Source of the DNA: Ipomoea triloba
Lineage: Eukaryota; Streptophyta; Magnoliopsida; Solanales; Convolvulaceae
Direction of reading: 5' to 3'
DNA: 64,000 bases
NCBI RefSeq assembly: GCF_003576645.1
Contig: NC_044917.1
Span: forward strand, 15,168,735 to 15,232,734
Shown: positions 1 to 9,977 of the stretch, in pieces
Layout: every line of letters starts with the position of its first letter
How positions within the stretch are numbered: the first letter of the stretch is position 1
Notes under the pieces: model-generated
Databases searched by the model: none
Seen by the model: only the letters and a program-made list of their open reading frames with translations
What the model was told of the DNA's origin: nothing
Translations under genes and position numbers: made by a program

Positions 1-56
1 ACAAGGACTCTGGGTGGATCATCAAAGTTATAGGATTCGGTTTTATAATAATCAGT

Positions 57-3000
57 GTGATCCTAAAAAAAAAAGGAGTTAAGTGTCGTCTTGGCACCCA
101 AACTCACAGAACTCGGTATCACATGGGTTCCAACCCACCAAAATATCTCCAAAGGAAGGCCGAAGAGATTGAAGCAGCACAGAAGGCTGCAAGCAAGAAG
201 ACTGAGTCCAAATCACCCAAGGACTCTGGTGAGAAAGATGTTACTAAAACATCGAAGTCTCATGACTCTGGTTCTTCAAAGAATCCTGAAAAGAAAAAGA
301 GGAACAGGTCCTCGAAAGCACAAGTGTCAAAGGGTGCATCATCATCCAGAGCACCCGAGCCATCATCAGAGAAAGAGGACAAACCAGAAGCGAAGAAGAT
401 AAAATCCAAAAAGAGAAAGGCCAAGCAGTTGAAACGACCGAAGAAAAAGTCCAAGAGGACTCTAACGAAACAGACTACGGCTGATGAACCAACTATTGTC
501 TTACAAGCAACCGAGAAGCAAGGACGAGCTCTTGTTGATGATGATTCAAGAATTCTACCTCATCCCCTTATGAATATTGACCAAGAGGATAGTGACGAGG
601 ACGATTAATTGCCTCTCACAAGGTTCATGAAGTCGAAGCCATCACCATCCAAACCTCTTGTGTCTGAGCCAATGGCTATTGAGTCTTCATCACCCGAACC
701 AGTACCCGAGCCAACGGCAGTTAAGACTTTAGTGCCTAAACCCTCTAGTTCTAGTGCTCAAGGTCCTCTACCACTTGTTATCCGATCTCAACCTTCCCAA
801 CTCAACATGATTCAGATTCGAGCTCTACCTGGATAGAAGATGATTCTGAGGGGGAAGACGCCGGCCGAAGACAGGAACCCTTCCATGTTGTACCTGAATA
901 CATTCAAAGGAGGGCATCCATTAGTGGCTGACCTATTGCTCTCATCTATTGCAAGATTTTAATTTCAACATCTCCAGTTGCTTCCACCTACCTCTACTCT
1001 TCGCATAGAAGAAATCCAGGAACCCAGCACCGAGGAAGCACCAGTTAATGCCCCTGAAGTTTTAGATGCCCCCGAGGCACCATTTATTCCACCTGATGCT
1101 GTAACTCGTCAAGTTAATGCCGATGCTGCATTAGCTCAGCAATTAGCTCAGCAATTGGTGCGGCCTTGACAGACATGCCATCACATGAAGAAATTCTTCG
1201 CCGAGAGCTTGCCAGGATGTACAATTGGCAAGAATGGCGCATGTCTAGCCTACAAGTCATAGGTAAAACCATCAGTGAAATGGTCGAGGAAGAGGAATGG
1301 GCATTAGATTGGATGGGCACAAGGTCAGTGTTTAAAGTGACTCGACCAGAATAGATAAACAGAGTTTATGTCGAGAAACTAAATGGCCAAGTTGTCAGAT
1401 ATGGGAAGACTGTTGATTTGAACATTGGTCATCGAACTCCTCGAGAACACAAAATGCTTGATTACATGCAAATTGCAAAAATTCATAACATCTCTAGAGT
1501 TCAATCCTCGTTAAGGGATAAACGTCCCGGAGTTGGACTGAGCCAAAAGCCTGAGGACACATCTGCAATTGCCGAGGACAAAACACTTTTGGAACTTGGT
1601 TATAAGTGTAATAGTAATTCAAGTCCTCGAGGACAGAATGAAGATGATGATAATGATGATCCTTCGGGTAACCCTACTCCTCCCCCTGCAGATGCAAAGA
1701 GGCAAGACAACTCCGGTGACTCTTCTGATTCCTCAAGCTCAAATAACTCTAATGATAAGAATGATGATAATCAGGAGGCAAATCGCAATCAGCCTCATGA
1801 TGAGAACGGGGACAGCCCAAAGATTGATAGCACTGAAATCATTGATCAGAATGAATCCCAAGGAGTTGAAGAGCAAGACACCAATGTCATTGAAACCGAA
1901 CCATTGGATGTCACTGTTGAGATAAGTCAGAGTTCAGCTCGAGACGAAGATATGGAAGCGTCTCGTGGTGTGAATCACGACGACTTGACTCCAATGATCG
2001 ATGAGAATTTGATTGTCTCTTCCTTGGATCTTATTGATGTTGAAGTAAGGATGAGTTCTGGCTTCACTCAAGATGGAAATCTAGAAGCATCTTGCAGTGT
2101 AAATCATAAGGACTCGCCCTTACGAAAGGACCTGAGCGAGGACAACCTTGTTGACACCGTTGTTCATAATGATCTCACTTTGATACAAGGTGAAAACATG
2201 GAAGCACCTCTCAGTAAGAGTCATGCTGAACCAGCCGAGGCCTCAAGCAATTCAATTGAAGTAATCGTTGAAACTGTCTCTGCTTTCTCTAATCGCATGA
2301 CTGCTATATTGGGCATAGCGAGGACTTAGGACACTCAATTTAAATCTATCAACGAGTCCATCACTAAAATCAAGAAAGATCTGAAGAAGCAAAAGAAGAG
2401 AAATTCAAAATCACCTGTAGAAGCTAGAGTCACGAATCTTGAGGAGAAGGTTGACAGAGTACTCTCTAAGAACTCGGTCTCCCTTGAATCTCTAAGAGAG
2501 ACTTTAACCAAAGTCAATAGAATTCAAGATGAATTAGTCCTCAAGCATGCATTCATTAAAGAACGACTAGACTTGTCATGCATGAAACTGGAGGTTGTTA
2601 CCGGCAACCAAAATCAGATGGGCTCTTATCTTCTTGAATATCAATGGACCCTCAAAGAGCTTCAAGTGTGCGTTAATCGGCCGAGTGACAAGATTGATCA
2701 GTTGATGAACGCCAATGATGCCAACAAGAGGGAAAAGAGTACTTGTAAAGAGATTCAAATACGAGGTGATGATAAACATGATGGTCATGGACTAGGAAGT
2801 GGTGAGTGAACCAGAGAAGAGTTCTTGGATCTCAAAGCTGACCCACCTCCTTCACCTTCATCCTCGAAGAGGAAATAAGGAAAATCCTCCAGAGGTCAAG
2901 CACCTAAAAGGACGAAGATAGAGATCACACGAGGACGTGATGGACAATTGCTCAACTATGTCCCATATGAAGAAGGGAGTGGAAAATGGTTTAAAGATTG

Positions 3001-3499
3001 TAACATTCTACCCTTCTGGAAGTCCAAATCTGACAGGGACAGAGTTCTATACGTAAAGGATCAAAATGAGCGTATTTTTGAGAAGAGAAAGGAAGATGAG
3101 AATATCTTCAAAGAGCAACAAGATGGATAGAGAGTCTTTGAAGAATTTATGAGAATACTTGAAGATGCAAACAACTTAGGCATAAATGTAAGAGATGATT
3201 TGAAGGTAAAGGGCATTATACAAATCATGACAGTAACTCGCCAAAACTTCTTTGATGGAATGAATGCGCCTGAATTAATAGAGTGGTGGAAAAGACGAAT
3301 TATCAAAGCAAGGAATCTTGGCGAAGCCACCCAAAATTATCTTATGCTTAAAATAAATGACAAGTATTCATACAAGATTCAAGGCTTGAACGTAATTGAA
3401 GCCAGAAGAGTAATTAACGATATGATAGATTTAAGGAATGCTGAAGAACTGGAAAGACTCAATCGAAAGAAGACCAGCGAAGGCAAGGAGAAGATATGA
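57..3499 (+). pseudogene. Decayed extra ORF of a Sirevirus-like copia element
   Basis: One long reading frame, now broken, lies directly upstream of a polypurine tract and a copia-type 3' LTR. Frame 3 is used from 57 to about 1169, then frame 2 from 1166 to 3499, so there is one frameshift. In-frame stops fall near 606, 834, 1352, 2327, 2807, 2876 and 3128. The product is hydrophilic: a Lys/Ser-rich N-terminal part, an Asp/Asn/Ser-rich low-complexity middle (about 1640-1800), then a heptad-like, coiled-coil-prone stretch (about 2340-2720) and a charged C-terminal part. No reverse transcriptase, integrase or protease motif is present. Sireviruses are known to carry an additional ('env-like') ORF between pol and the 3' LTR, and position and composition fit that class. 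Function is unknown; calling it an envelope would be unsupported. Confidence 0.6.
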
Positions 3500-3695
3500 T
3501 CTTTAGTCCTTTTTAGTTCTAAATTGCTATATTCTGTAATTTTTCCTTTTGGGATCTATGCGTGTGTGTGTTATATCTAGTTTCTATAACTCCTCGTACT
3601 ATGTAATGTTATACTCCACTATTCGGCTATGTTAATAAAAATTCACTTTTGGATACAAGTAGCCAAATGGTTCGAGTATAGGTGTTGGCATCATC

Positions 3696-3709
3696 AAAAA
3701 TGGGGAAAT
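3696..3709 (+). other. Polypurine tract of the copia element
   Basis: A purine-rich run (AAAAATGGGGAAAT) lies immediately before the TGTTAGAAAC start of the 3' LTR, where plus-strand DNA priming occurs. The 3500-3695 stretch before it is AT-rich untranslated sequence with no ORF. Confidence 0.7.
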
Positions 3710-4341
3710 TGTTAGAAACCCCAAGTCATTGATTTTGATGATACCAAAGACTCGAGGAGACCCCCCAATCTTTTATTTTATCTTTTATTTTCTAGAAGGA
3801 CGAATCCTTGTCAAAGAACTCGTTTTGGACGAGTCCATACAAATCAAGAAAAACACTCAGTCAAAATCTATAAAGCTATCAAAGAGGATGACTTCGATCC
3901 TAAGACTTGAAATCCGAAGACTTGAAGACATGAAGAATGAAGGTGTATAAGGCCGAATACTAGAAGGGTCGAACTCTTGAAGACCGAATAATCAAAGATG
4001 ATTAATTCGAGGAGATGATGAGAGAATGATAAGGTCAATCATTCTCACGAGTACCCAAGGCACTAGGACTCTAAAGACATTCTCTGGAAATTTGTCTTGT
4101 CCATGGCCTTGAGGTTGGGTATGACCAGAATGTCAAACGGATCCTAGGTGGTGATCCGAAGGAGCATTAAATGACATGTCCTTTTGTGTAAGACAAAAGA
4201 CAAATTGTCTTTACACTAAAGTAGATAAACGGCTTGAAAGTACTGACACTCACAAATGGTCATATTTTACCCAGCGGATATTACACACTAGATATAGGGT
4301 TTTGAATTTCAGTTTCCCTCCAACGAAACTAAAATTCACAC

Positions 4342-4350
4342 CTATAAATA
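4342..4350 (+). promoter_or_regulatory. TATA box of copia LTR
   Basis: CTATAAATA in the middle of the LTR, the expected position of the U3 promoter. The related LTRs carry equivalents near 41960 (plus) and 58167 (minus strand). Confidence 0.55.
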
Positions 4351-4800
4351 CCCTTGTTCCTTCTCATTTGGATAATTTGGTTGACATACGCAAAAAGCAT
4401 TAGCAAGCAAAAATCAATGTGCAATATATTCAAAAGCTCAAACTCTCAATCTAGTTCGTAAAAGGAGATCTTGTGAAGTTCAAGCGCTAAATCAAGAAGC
4501 TCAACACAAGATTTCCACGTTCGAGAAATCTTCAACCATTTCAACCAAACTCTACTTTGTTGAAGTAGAAAGAGGCGGAGTAGACTTTGAAGGAGTTGAA
4601 AAACCTAGTGAGACGTGACTGCAGGGCTTTGTGATCAAAGGAGCACGTTGTAGAGAAGATATTGTACTATTAAGGAGACAATAGTGTAATCCTTCACAAG
4701 TTGTGAAGAAGAGTGGAGTAGGCTTAGTTAACAGTCGAACCACTATAAAAATCTCTCTCTCTCTCTCTCTCTCTTTACTTTCACGTACTGCATTGCATAC

Positions 4801-6056
4801 TGAAGGTGTTAGTTTTAGTGGTGAGGTGTGATGAAGGTGATGAAACGAAGAGTCAAGACTCCCCGAGTGTCGTGTCTCTCAAGGATGACAAATTGGAGTG
4901 AATTAGTGTTGGCATTTAGGAGGTTAATAGACAAGAGTTGCAAGGATTACTAAGGGACATTTGAATCATAGATTGGAGGTTGTAAAAGTGAAATTAAACT
5001 AAACAATTTAAAGAGACAAGGGGGCGTGTGACTTAGCTAGACCAAATGATTGATTATTTAAGGGGAATGTGGAAAGGAGTTTTGGGACTGAACTAGGGAG
5101 TCACGGTATTAATACTGAGTGGCGTCACACTCAAACTCTCAATCCTCATTCGGTTGAGGCATTTAATCGAACACTTTGCCTACCACTCCTCCCGGACCTC
5201 ATCCTATCGGATAAAGGGAGGGGATGTGGATGAGTGGGACTCGTAAGAGGCCGCTATCGCGCACAGACTCACTTTCACCAACTCTACTATTTACTCCGGC
5301 CGAAATAGAAGTAAAGCATGAAGAACATCACCCACACAAGACTAAAAATCCTATTCCATCACTTTCACAAATATAAGGCAATATTCAACCATCAATCACA
5401 AGATCTAACATGGGGCACACACACCCCTAAACTAATCTACTCAAGCATTTTCAAATCAAAGATCAAACAATGAAAAATAACCAAAACAATAAATTAAAGT
5501 CACAGTCTTTCAAGAACAAGAGTATTATACCTAAGGAACCACTTGATCGACTACATCTTCCTTTTCATCCTTCTTCTCCAATCTATAGGACACTAATTTA
5601 GTCTTAACAATGAAAAATAGGGGTTTCCCCCAAAGGGGAGGGGATGAAAGGAAATCAGATCTGGAAAATTTGGCCTCCCCCTCTAAAATGCAGAAGAGGG
5701 GTTTAAATAGCCATCCGAAAGTCAAAATCCCGCGAATGCCCTAACTGGCTCGTTCACGCAACCTTCACGCGTGAATGGGGGCGTGGACGCGTATTGGAAG
5801 TTGTCCACGCCTCTTTCACGCGTGAGGCCCTCGTGGTCAGGTCCTGCCCAGCTGCTTCTTTGTTTGTTGCTCCCTTTTTGGCCTCGGACCCTGTTATATC
5901 CTGCGGGAATGACTTAAAACACGATCTTTTAGTTGAATTTGTTGATTTGATCTTTATTAGAGTCTTTATGCATGAAAATGATCATAAATGGGTGACAAAA
6001 ATACATAATATTGTCCCATAATTGACCCTAAACTTGACTATTCTTGGCGCTTATCA
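4801..6056 (-). mobile_element. Solo LTR, family A, copy 1
   Basis: A 1,256-bp unit begins TGAAGG and ends TTATCA (minus strand: TGATAAGCGCC to CCTTCA). It is flanked by the 5-bp target duplication CATAC at 4796-4800 and 6057-6061. There is no primer binding site, polypurine tract or coding sequence, so this is a solo LTR, probably gypsy-type. Its plus-strand left part holds a conserved block (GACTCCCCGAGTGTCG) shared with the copies at 24930, 42950 and 43955. ACGCGT-centred inverted repeats occur near 5765-5825. It inserted into the copia LTR and is therefore younger. Confidence 0.9.
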
Positions 6057-6267
6057 CATACTAACAACCAAACCTAATTTTTACAACCATAAAAATCGTG
6101 CAAAGTGAATTTAAATTTAGTTGAAGCTTTATCTATCTGTTGTGTTTATCTTTGATCAAGTACAACCTCCTTAAGGGTTCGTTCTTGCAAAAAAGTTTTA
6201 AAATCCCTTGTGAGTTTATTCAACCCCCCCCCCCTCTAGACTCACATCATGTCAACCGGGACCAACA

Positions 6268-6430
6268 GCTTATCGGAGTTCGAACCCCTACTTGTATGGA
6301 AAAATCAATCTGGCCAGTACTTTGCCCCTTAATTGGGCCGACCGGGTGCGAATGGGGATTAGTTTGAGTATGGTACGGGCTTAAAGGTGCCTCCTATAGT
6401 TAAGGCCTACTCAGGACACCTCATGGTCTA
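6268..6430 (+). mobile_element. SINE-like remnant
   Basis: A B-box-like GTTCGAACC at about 6278-6286 is followed by a tail ending in an A-rich run near 6425. The upstream part with an A box is missing, apparently separated by the copia insertion. A tRNA-derived SINE 3' part is the best reading. Confidence 0.4.
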
Positions 6431-6899
6431 ACAAAAATAAATTGACCTTAGCTTATATTCTATTTTGTAGTTCTTATGTAGCTCTCATGGAAGATAATGA
6501 GTGAGGAATTTCAAGAAAATGATAATTTTTTATGAGGGTACTCTCTGTTTGTTACCTAGTACTATCTGTTGTCAGTTATTTCTGGTAAAATGGTCATCTT
6601 TCTTTGTTGGTAGATTTTTGAATAAACAATTTTTTCAGTTCTTTAAGCTATTATAATACTACAGCAAAATGAGTGTTGAAAAAGATGGGAGAAACTATAT
6701 AAATTAATCCAGTTCAAGCCTCCAATTCAACAAGTGAATTTTCTTGCATGGGTTTTATGCTTGAGACAGACAGATTAATTTGATACATTGTTTTATAGTC
6801 ATGGAGCTTGCACTTGCCTTGGAGAAGTTGACAAATGAGAAGCTTCTGAATTTGCATACTGTAAGAAATACTTTTAGGGATGTATTTTATGTGTGGTCA
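6431..6899. other. AT-rich intergenic DNA
   Basis: No credible coding sequence, terminal repeat or RNA gene was seen here. Short open frames are not supported by any recognisable protein family. Confidence 0.5.
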
Positions 6900-6908
6900 T
6901 ATAACAAA

Positions 6909-7659
6909 GCTAACGTGGCATCCCGCACCATGAACCATTCCCGGTTATTCATGCCGCACCCTAATCTTTCAAAACGTATATTTAGATCCAAAAACCATTT
7001 TTTTCGCCTAGAACTTTTTATAGGTTTTGCAAGTTACCTGATGACATGGCACTGGTTTCTTGTTGATTTGGAGTCCATGTAAGCTTTATTAAAAATGAAA
7101 TATATGAGATGGAGTCCATGTAAGCTTTATTAATTAAAAAAAAATTGAAGACTTCTTCTCCAGGTTGCCTCTCCTAGCTCCGACTTCCTCTCCCGGCTGC
7201 TACTCCAACTTCGACGACTTACCCGTGTTCGGATACAAAAGTTTGTTCAGCAGCGACGAGGAAACAGAAGATGAAGAGGACGACGATGATAGGGCCGCTA
7301 TTTTCTCGTTAGTGTTGTTCTCATCCTCATCCTACTCTTCGAAGATGTTCTGGCGGTGGAGGGCGGAGCGGATCATGCGGCAGCACGAAAGAGAAGTGGC
7401 GCGGAGGAGAAGGAGGCAAAGGCGGGGTAAAGGACATCATTGTGGTGGTGAAGCGGTTGAGAGACCTGTCCATGGAGGAATCGAGTATGGATAAGGGTCG
7501 AGAAACCCGTCCATGTCATCAGGTAACCTGTAGAAAACCTATAAAAAAGTTCTAGGTGAAAAAAAATAATGGTTTATAGATCTAAATATACGTTTTGAAA
7601 AATTAGGATGCGGCATGAATAATCGAGAATGGTTCATAGTGCGAGAGGACACTTTAGCC
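6909..7659. mobile_element. Pack-MULE-like element with long TIRs
   Basis: A 751-bp element has long terminal inverted repeats (left 6909-7049, right 7511-7659, about 140-149 bp, similar along their whole length). It is flanked by a perfect 9-bp target duplication TATAACAAA at 6900-6908 and 7660-7668. Long TIRs plus a 9-bp duplication are diagnostic of Mutator-like elements. The interior (about 7150-7500) is GC-rich and codon-like, unlike the AT-rich TIRs, which suggests a captured host-gene fragment. No transposase is present, so it is non-autonomous. A related single TIR is at 57126-57270. Confidence 0.88.
7165..7494 (+). other. Open frame in the Pack-MULE interior
   Basis: A 110-codon open frame beginning with TTG rather than ATG fills the interior of the 6909-7659 MULE. 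It has a Ser/Pro-rich start, an acidic run (residues about 31-43, Glu/Asp-rich), a hydrophobic-Ser stretch and then a strongly basic Arg-rich segment. I do not recognise the parent gene. The base composition differs sharply from the flanks. It could be a piece of a captured exon read in frame or by chance. Confidence 0.35.
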
Positions 7660-7726
7660 TATAACAAATAATTTGACATATATGTCTTTTTATCCCTTAT
7701 GGTTGGCTATAATGCCATAATATATG

Positions 7727-8281
7727 TGATGGTTTCCCGATCTTCAGGCGATCGGCCTGCGGGCCAACACTACCGAAAAATTACAAGAACAATCAATATA
7801 TTTGATGTATACTCTCAAGTTGTTTAGTCTCTTTCTCATACATTCGAATCTCTCCTCCTCAAAGGGTCACGTATAGCTATATATCTCACGCACCTGGTCG
7901 GTTACACACTTAATCTCCTAATCAATGATACAAATAATAGCTCATAAAAGACATTAAATGCTCATAATGATAGCCGTTCTCTCATAATTGTCCATTGGTT
8001 CTCTCGATCCTTCACCTTCACCGAGTGTCCTTAAGAGTCTATCGAAGGCCAGCCGACTGCCTTATACACTCAGTCGGCCAAATCCTCTTCCGATCGACCG
8101 CCAAGGAGTCGGGGCGAACCTTGCATGTCTTCGGGTATTGACGCCTTATGGGCTTTCTTCTCCTACCGACCGTCCTCAGAAGGAGTTGCAGCGAGCCTTA
8201 CATGTCCAGGACATCAGTGTTCTATTAGCTTTCTCTTCCTGCCGACCGGCTCCTCTACCCAGTCGCCTTTATATACCATCA
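7727..8281 (-). mobile_element. 3' LTR of the Tat element
   Basis: A 555-bp LTR that pairs with 21699-22253. On the minus strand it starts TGATGGTATATAAAGG at 8281, preceded by the purine-rich tract on 8282-8300, and ends CCATCA at 7727. Confidence 0.9.
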
Positions 8282-8522
8282 TCTAGTCCCTCATTTTCCT
8301 TGGTTTAAGGAACCGAAGCCTAGGAAAGTACACCTCCTGACAAAGTGGATCCGTATCTCTGTCATATCTTTCCTCCTGTCAACTCCAATTAAAATCCCTG
8401 ATTTTACTCGATTACCAAGAGATTTTCACCGAATCTATGTGTTAGAACCTTCCTTATTCTGACAGCCGTCCTTTTTGATCTTTATCCCTTTTGCCCTTGT
8501 TTCTTTAACTCGTTCCCTTCTA

Positions 8523-8530
8523 CTATAAAT
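8523..8530 (+). promoter_or_regulatory. TATA box before small antisense ORF
   Basis: CTATAAAT lies about 45 bp upstream of the ATG at 8575 on the plus strand, a reasonable promoter arrangement. Confidence 0.45.
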
Positions 8531-8574
8531 GTCTTCCCCTTTTCGAAAGGGCTCACCCTCCTTTGCTGATCATA

Positions 8575-8991
8575 ATGAAGAAAAGAGACGCCGCTGGCCC
8601 TCCTTCACGACGTTCCCTACGCTTGGCCGAGTAGGCCCAGCAAGAAATGCTCCGCCAATGGAAAATTGCGCACGGCGGGCATGAAGTGGGGGATACCCAT
8701 GAAGACCCTCTTCTCATTCCTTCCGATGAGGAGAAGGAAGTGGTAGCCCCACCACCTTCTGAAGCTGAAGTGGGCTCTCCACTTAACCCCAACTACGATT
8801 CTGACTACTTGGAATTCTTAACGGAGTTCTTGGTTGATGATTCCTTAGGGAATACCCCACCAGCTTCCCCAGCGACTCCGGACACAGTCTTCCCAGTTAC
8901 TCCCTCAGCTGCTTTTGAGGTTGATCCGCCGTCTCCTCCTTCTCAGACGCCATCCGTGATTTCTGCCGATTCCCCTACTGCCTCAGCTTGA
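8575..8991 (+). pseudogene. Small ORF antisense to the Tat element, one stop
   Basis: From ATG 8575 the frame runs 19 codons to a TAG at 8632-8634 and then stays open to the stop at 8989-8991, giving about 138 codons if the stop is ignored. The N-terminus is basic (Lys/Arg-rich), the middle acidic, and the C-terminus rich in Pro, Ser and Thr. No family is recognised. It lies on the opposite strand to gag-pol, between the 3' LTR and the larger antisense gene, and has its own TATA-like box. It may be the upstream part of an old antisense transcription unit or a second antisense gene. A chance open frame in GC-rich DNA is the alternative. Confidence 0.4.
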
Positions 8992-9204
8992 CCTCCCACC
9001 AACCGAAAGTCTCTATGCAGCCATAATCGTAGACATGCTTGGCCCTATAGGGCTATTTTGTATTTCTCGGCTAAACTTTAATGAATAAATGGCTCTTTCG
9101 CGTATAACGTTACTCTTTTCCTGTCTTTCTTTCGTGTTTTTCTCCAGGAGGCACAATTGTCCGAGTACTGACTCCTTCCTTTGAGTAATTATCACAACCA
9201 CTTT

Positions 9205-9570
9205 ATGACCTCTTCTCACACTCCCTTTTCAGGGAGGCACGGTTGACCGAGTGCCGACTCCATTTCCAAGACTCCGGCCTAACCAAAACACCAACCTTAT
9301 GACTTCTTTCTCACACTCCCTTTTCAGGGAGGCACGGTTGACCGAGTGCCAACTCCATTTCCAAGACTCCGGCCTAACCAAAACACCAACCTTATGACTT
9401 CTTCTCACACTCCCTTTTCAGGGAGGCACGGTTGACCGAGTGCCGACTCCATTTCCAGGACTCCGGCCTAACCAAAACACCAACCTTATGACTTCTTTCT
9501 CACACTCCCTTTTCAGGGAGGCACGGTTGACCGAGTGCCGACTCCATTTTCAGGACTCTAGTCTAACCTT
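9205..9570 (+). repeat. Tandem repeat, ~95-bp unit, four copies
   Basis: Four copies of a roughly 95-bp unit containing AGGGAGGCACGGTTGACCGA start near 9231, 9326, 9420 and 9515. Copies differ at a few positions, so this looks like a genuine minisatellite. It lies just upstream of the antisense gene's TATA box. Confidence 0.85.
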
Positions 9571-9740
9571 TGAAATCCCATTATTAGATTACGGATTATT
9601 TGAACGTTGCCACCATTTACACTTCGCGCCGATTGTGATTCCCGAAAGAAGTAACTTCCCGCGTACGTTTCACGTCTCTTCGGTGTCAGGTCATTAAATC
9701 TCGCCCTCCACGTGTCACCATCTCCTTTTATCACCCTTGC

Positions 9741-9749
9741 CTATAAATA
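9741..9749 (+). promoter_or_regulatory. TATA box of the antisense gene
   Basis: CTATAAATA on the plus strand, 237 bp before the ATG at 9978. The leader between them is pyrimidine-rich, as in many plant 5' UTRs, and contains a possible splice donor (AGGTAGGT near 9949). Confidence 0.6.
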
Positions 9750-9977
9750 CCGAGATTCACCGTCCTCCTTTTACTTTTTACTTTTTCACTGTTTTACTTT
9801 CTTCCCCAAGCAAAAGGCGTTATCGGATCTCCGGCGCGACTTCGATTTTCCGCTCAACTCTCCGACCAATTTCCGGCGACCTGCAAATTAGACCTCTGCC
9901 CCATCGTCCCTTCTCTTGAACTCTCTTTCTTTGCCTCCGAGTCTGCCAGGTAGGTTTCTTTGTATTTGCTTTCCATT

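Larger units (their letters stand above)
3710..6267 (+). mobile_element. 3' LTR of copia (Sirevirus-like) element, interrupted
   Basis: The LTR begins TGTTAGAAAC and ends GGGACCAACA, the same termini as the LTR at 41053-42687. A C-run followed by TCTAGACT near 6225-6243 is shared with that copy near 42643-42660. A TATA box lies at 4342 and a (CT)n tract at 4751-4773. The LTR is split by a solo LTR at 4801-6056; without it the LTR is about 1.3 kb. The 5' LTR lies outside the window, so the target duplication cannot be checked. Confidence 0.8.
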
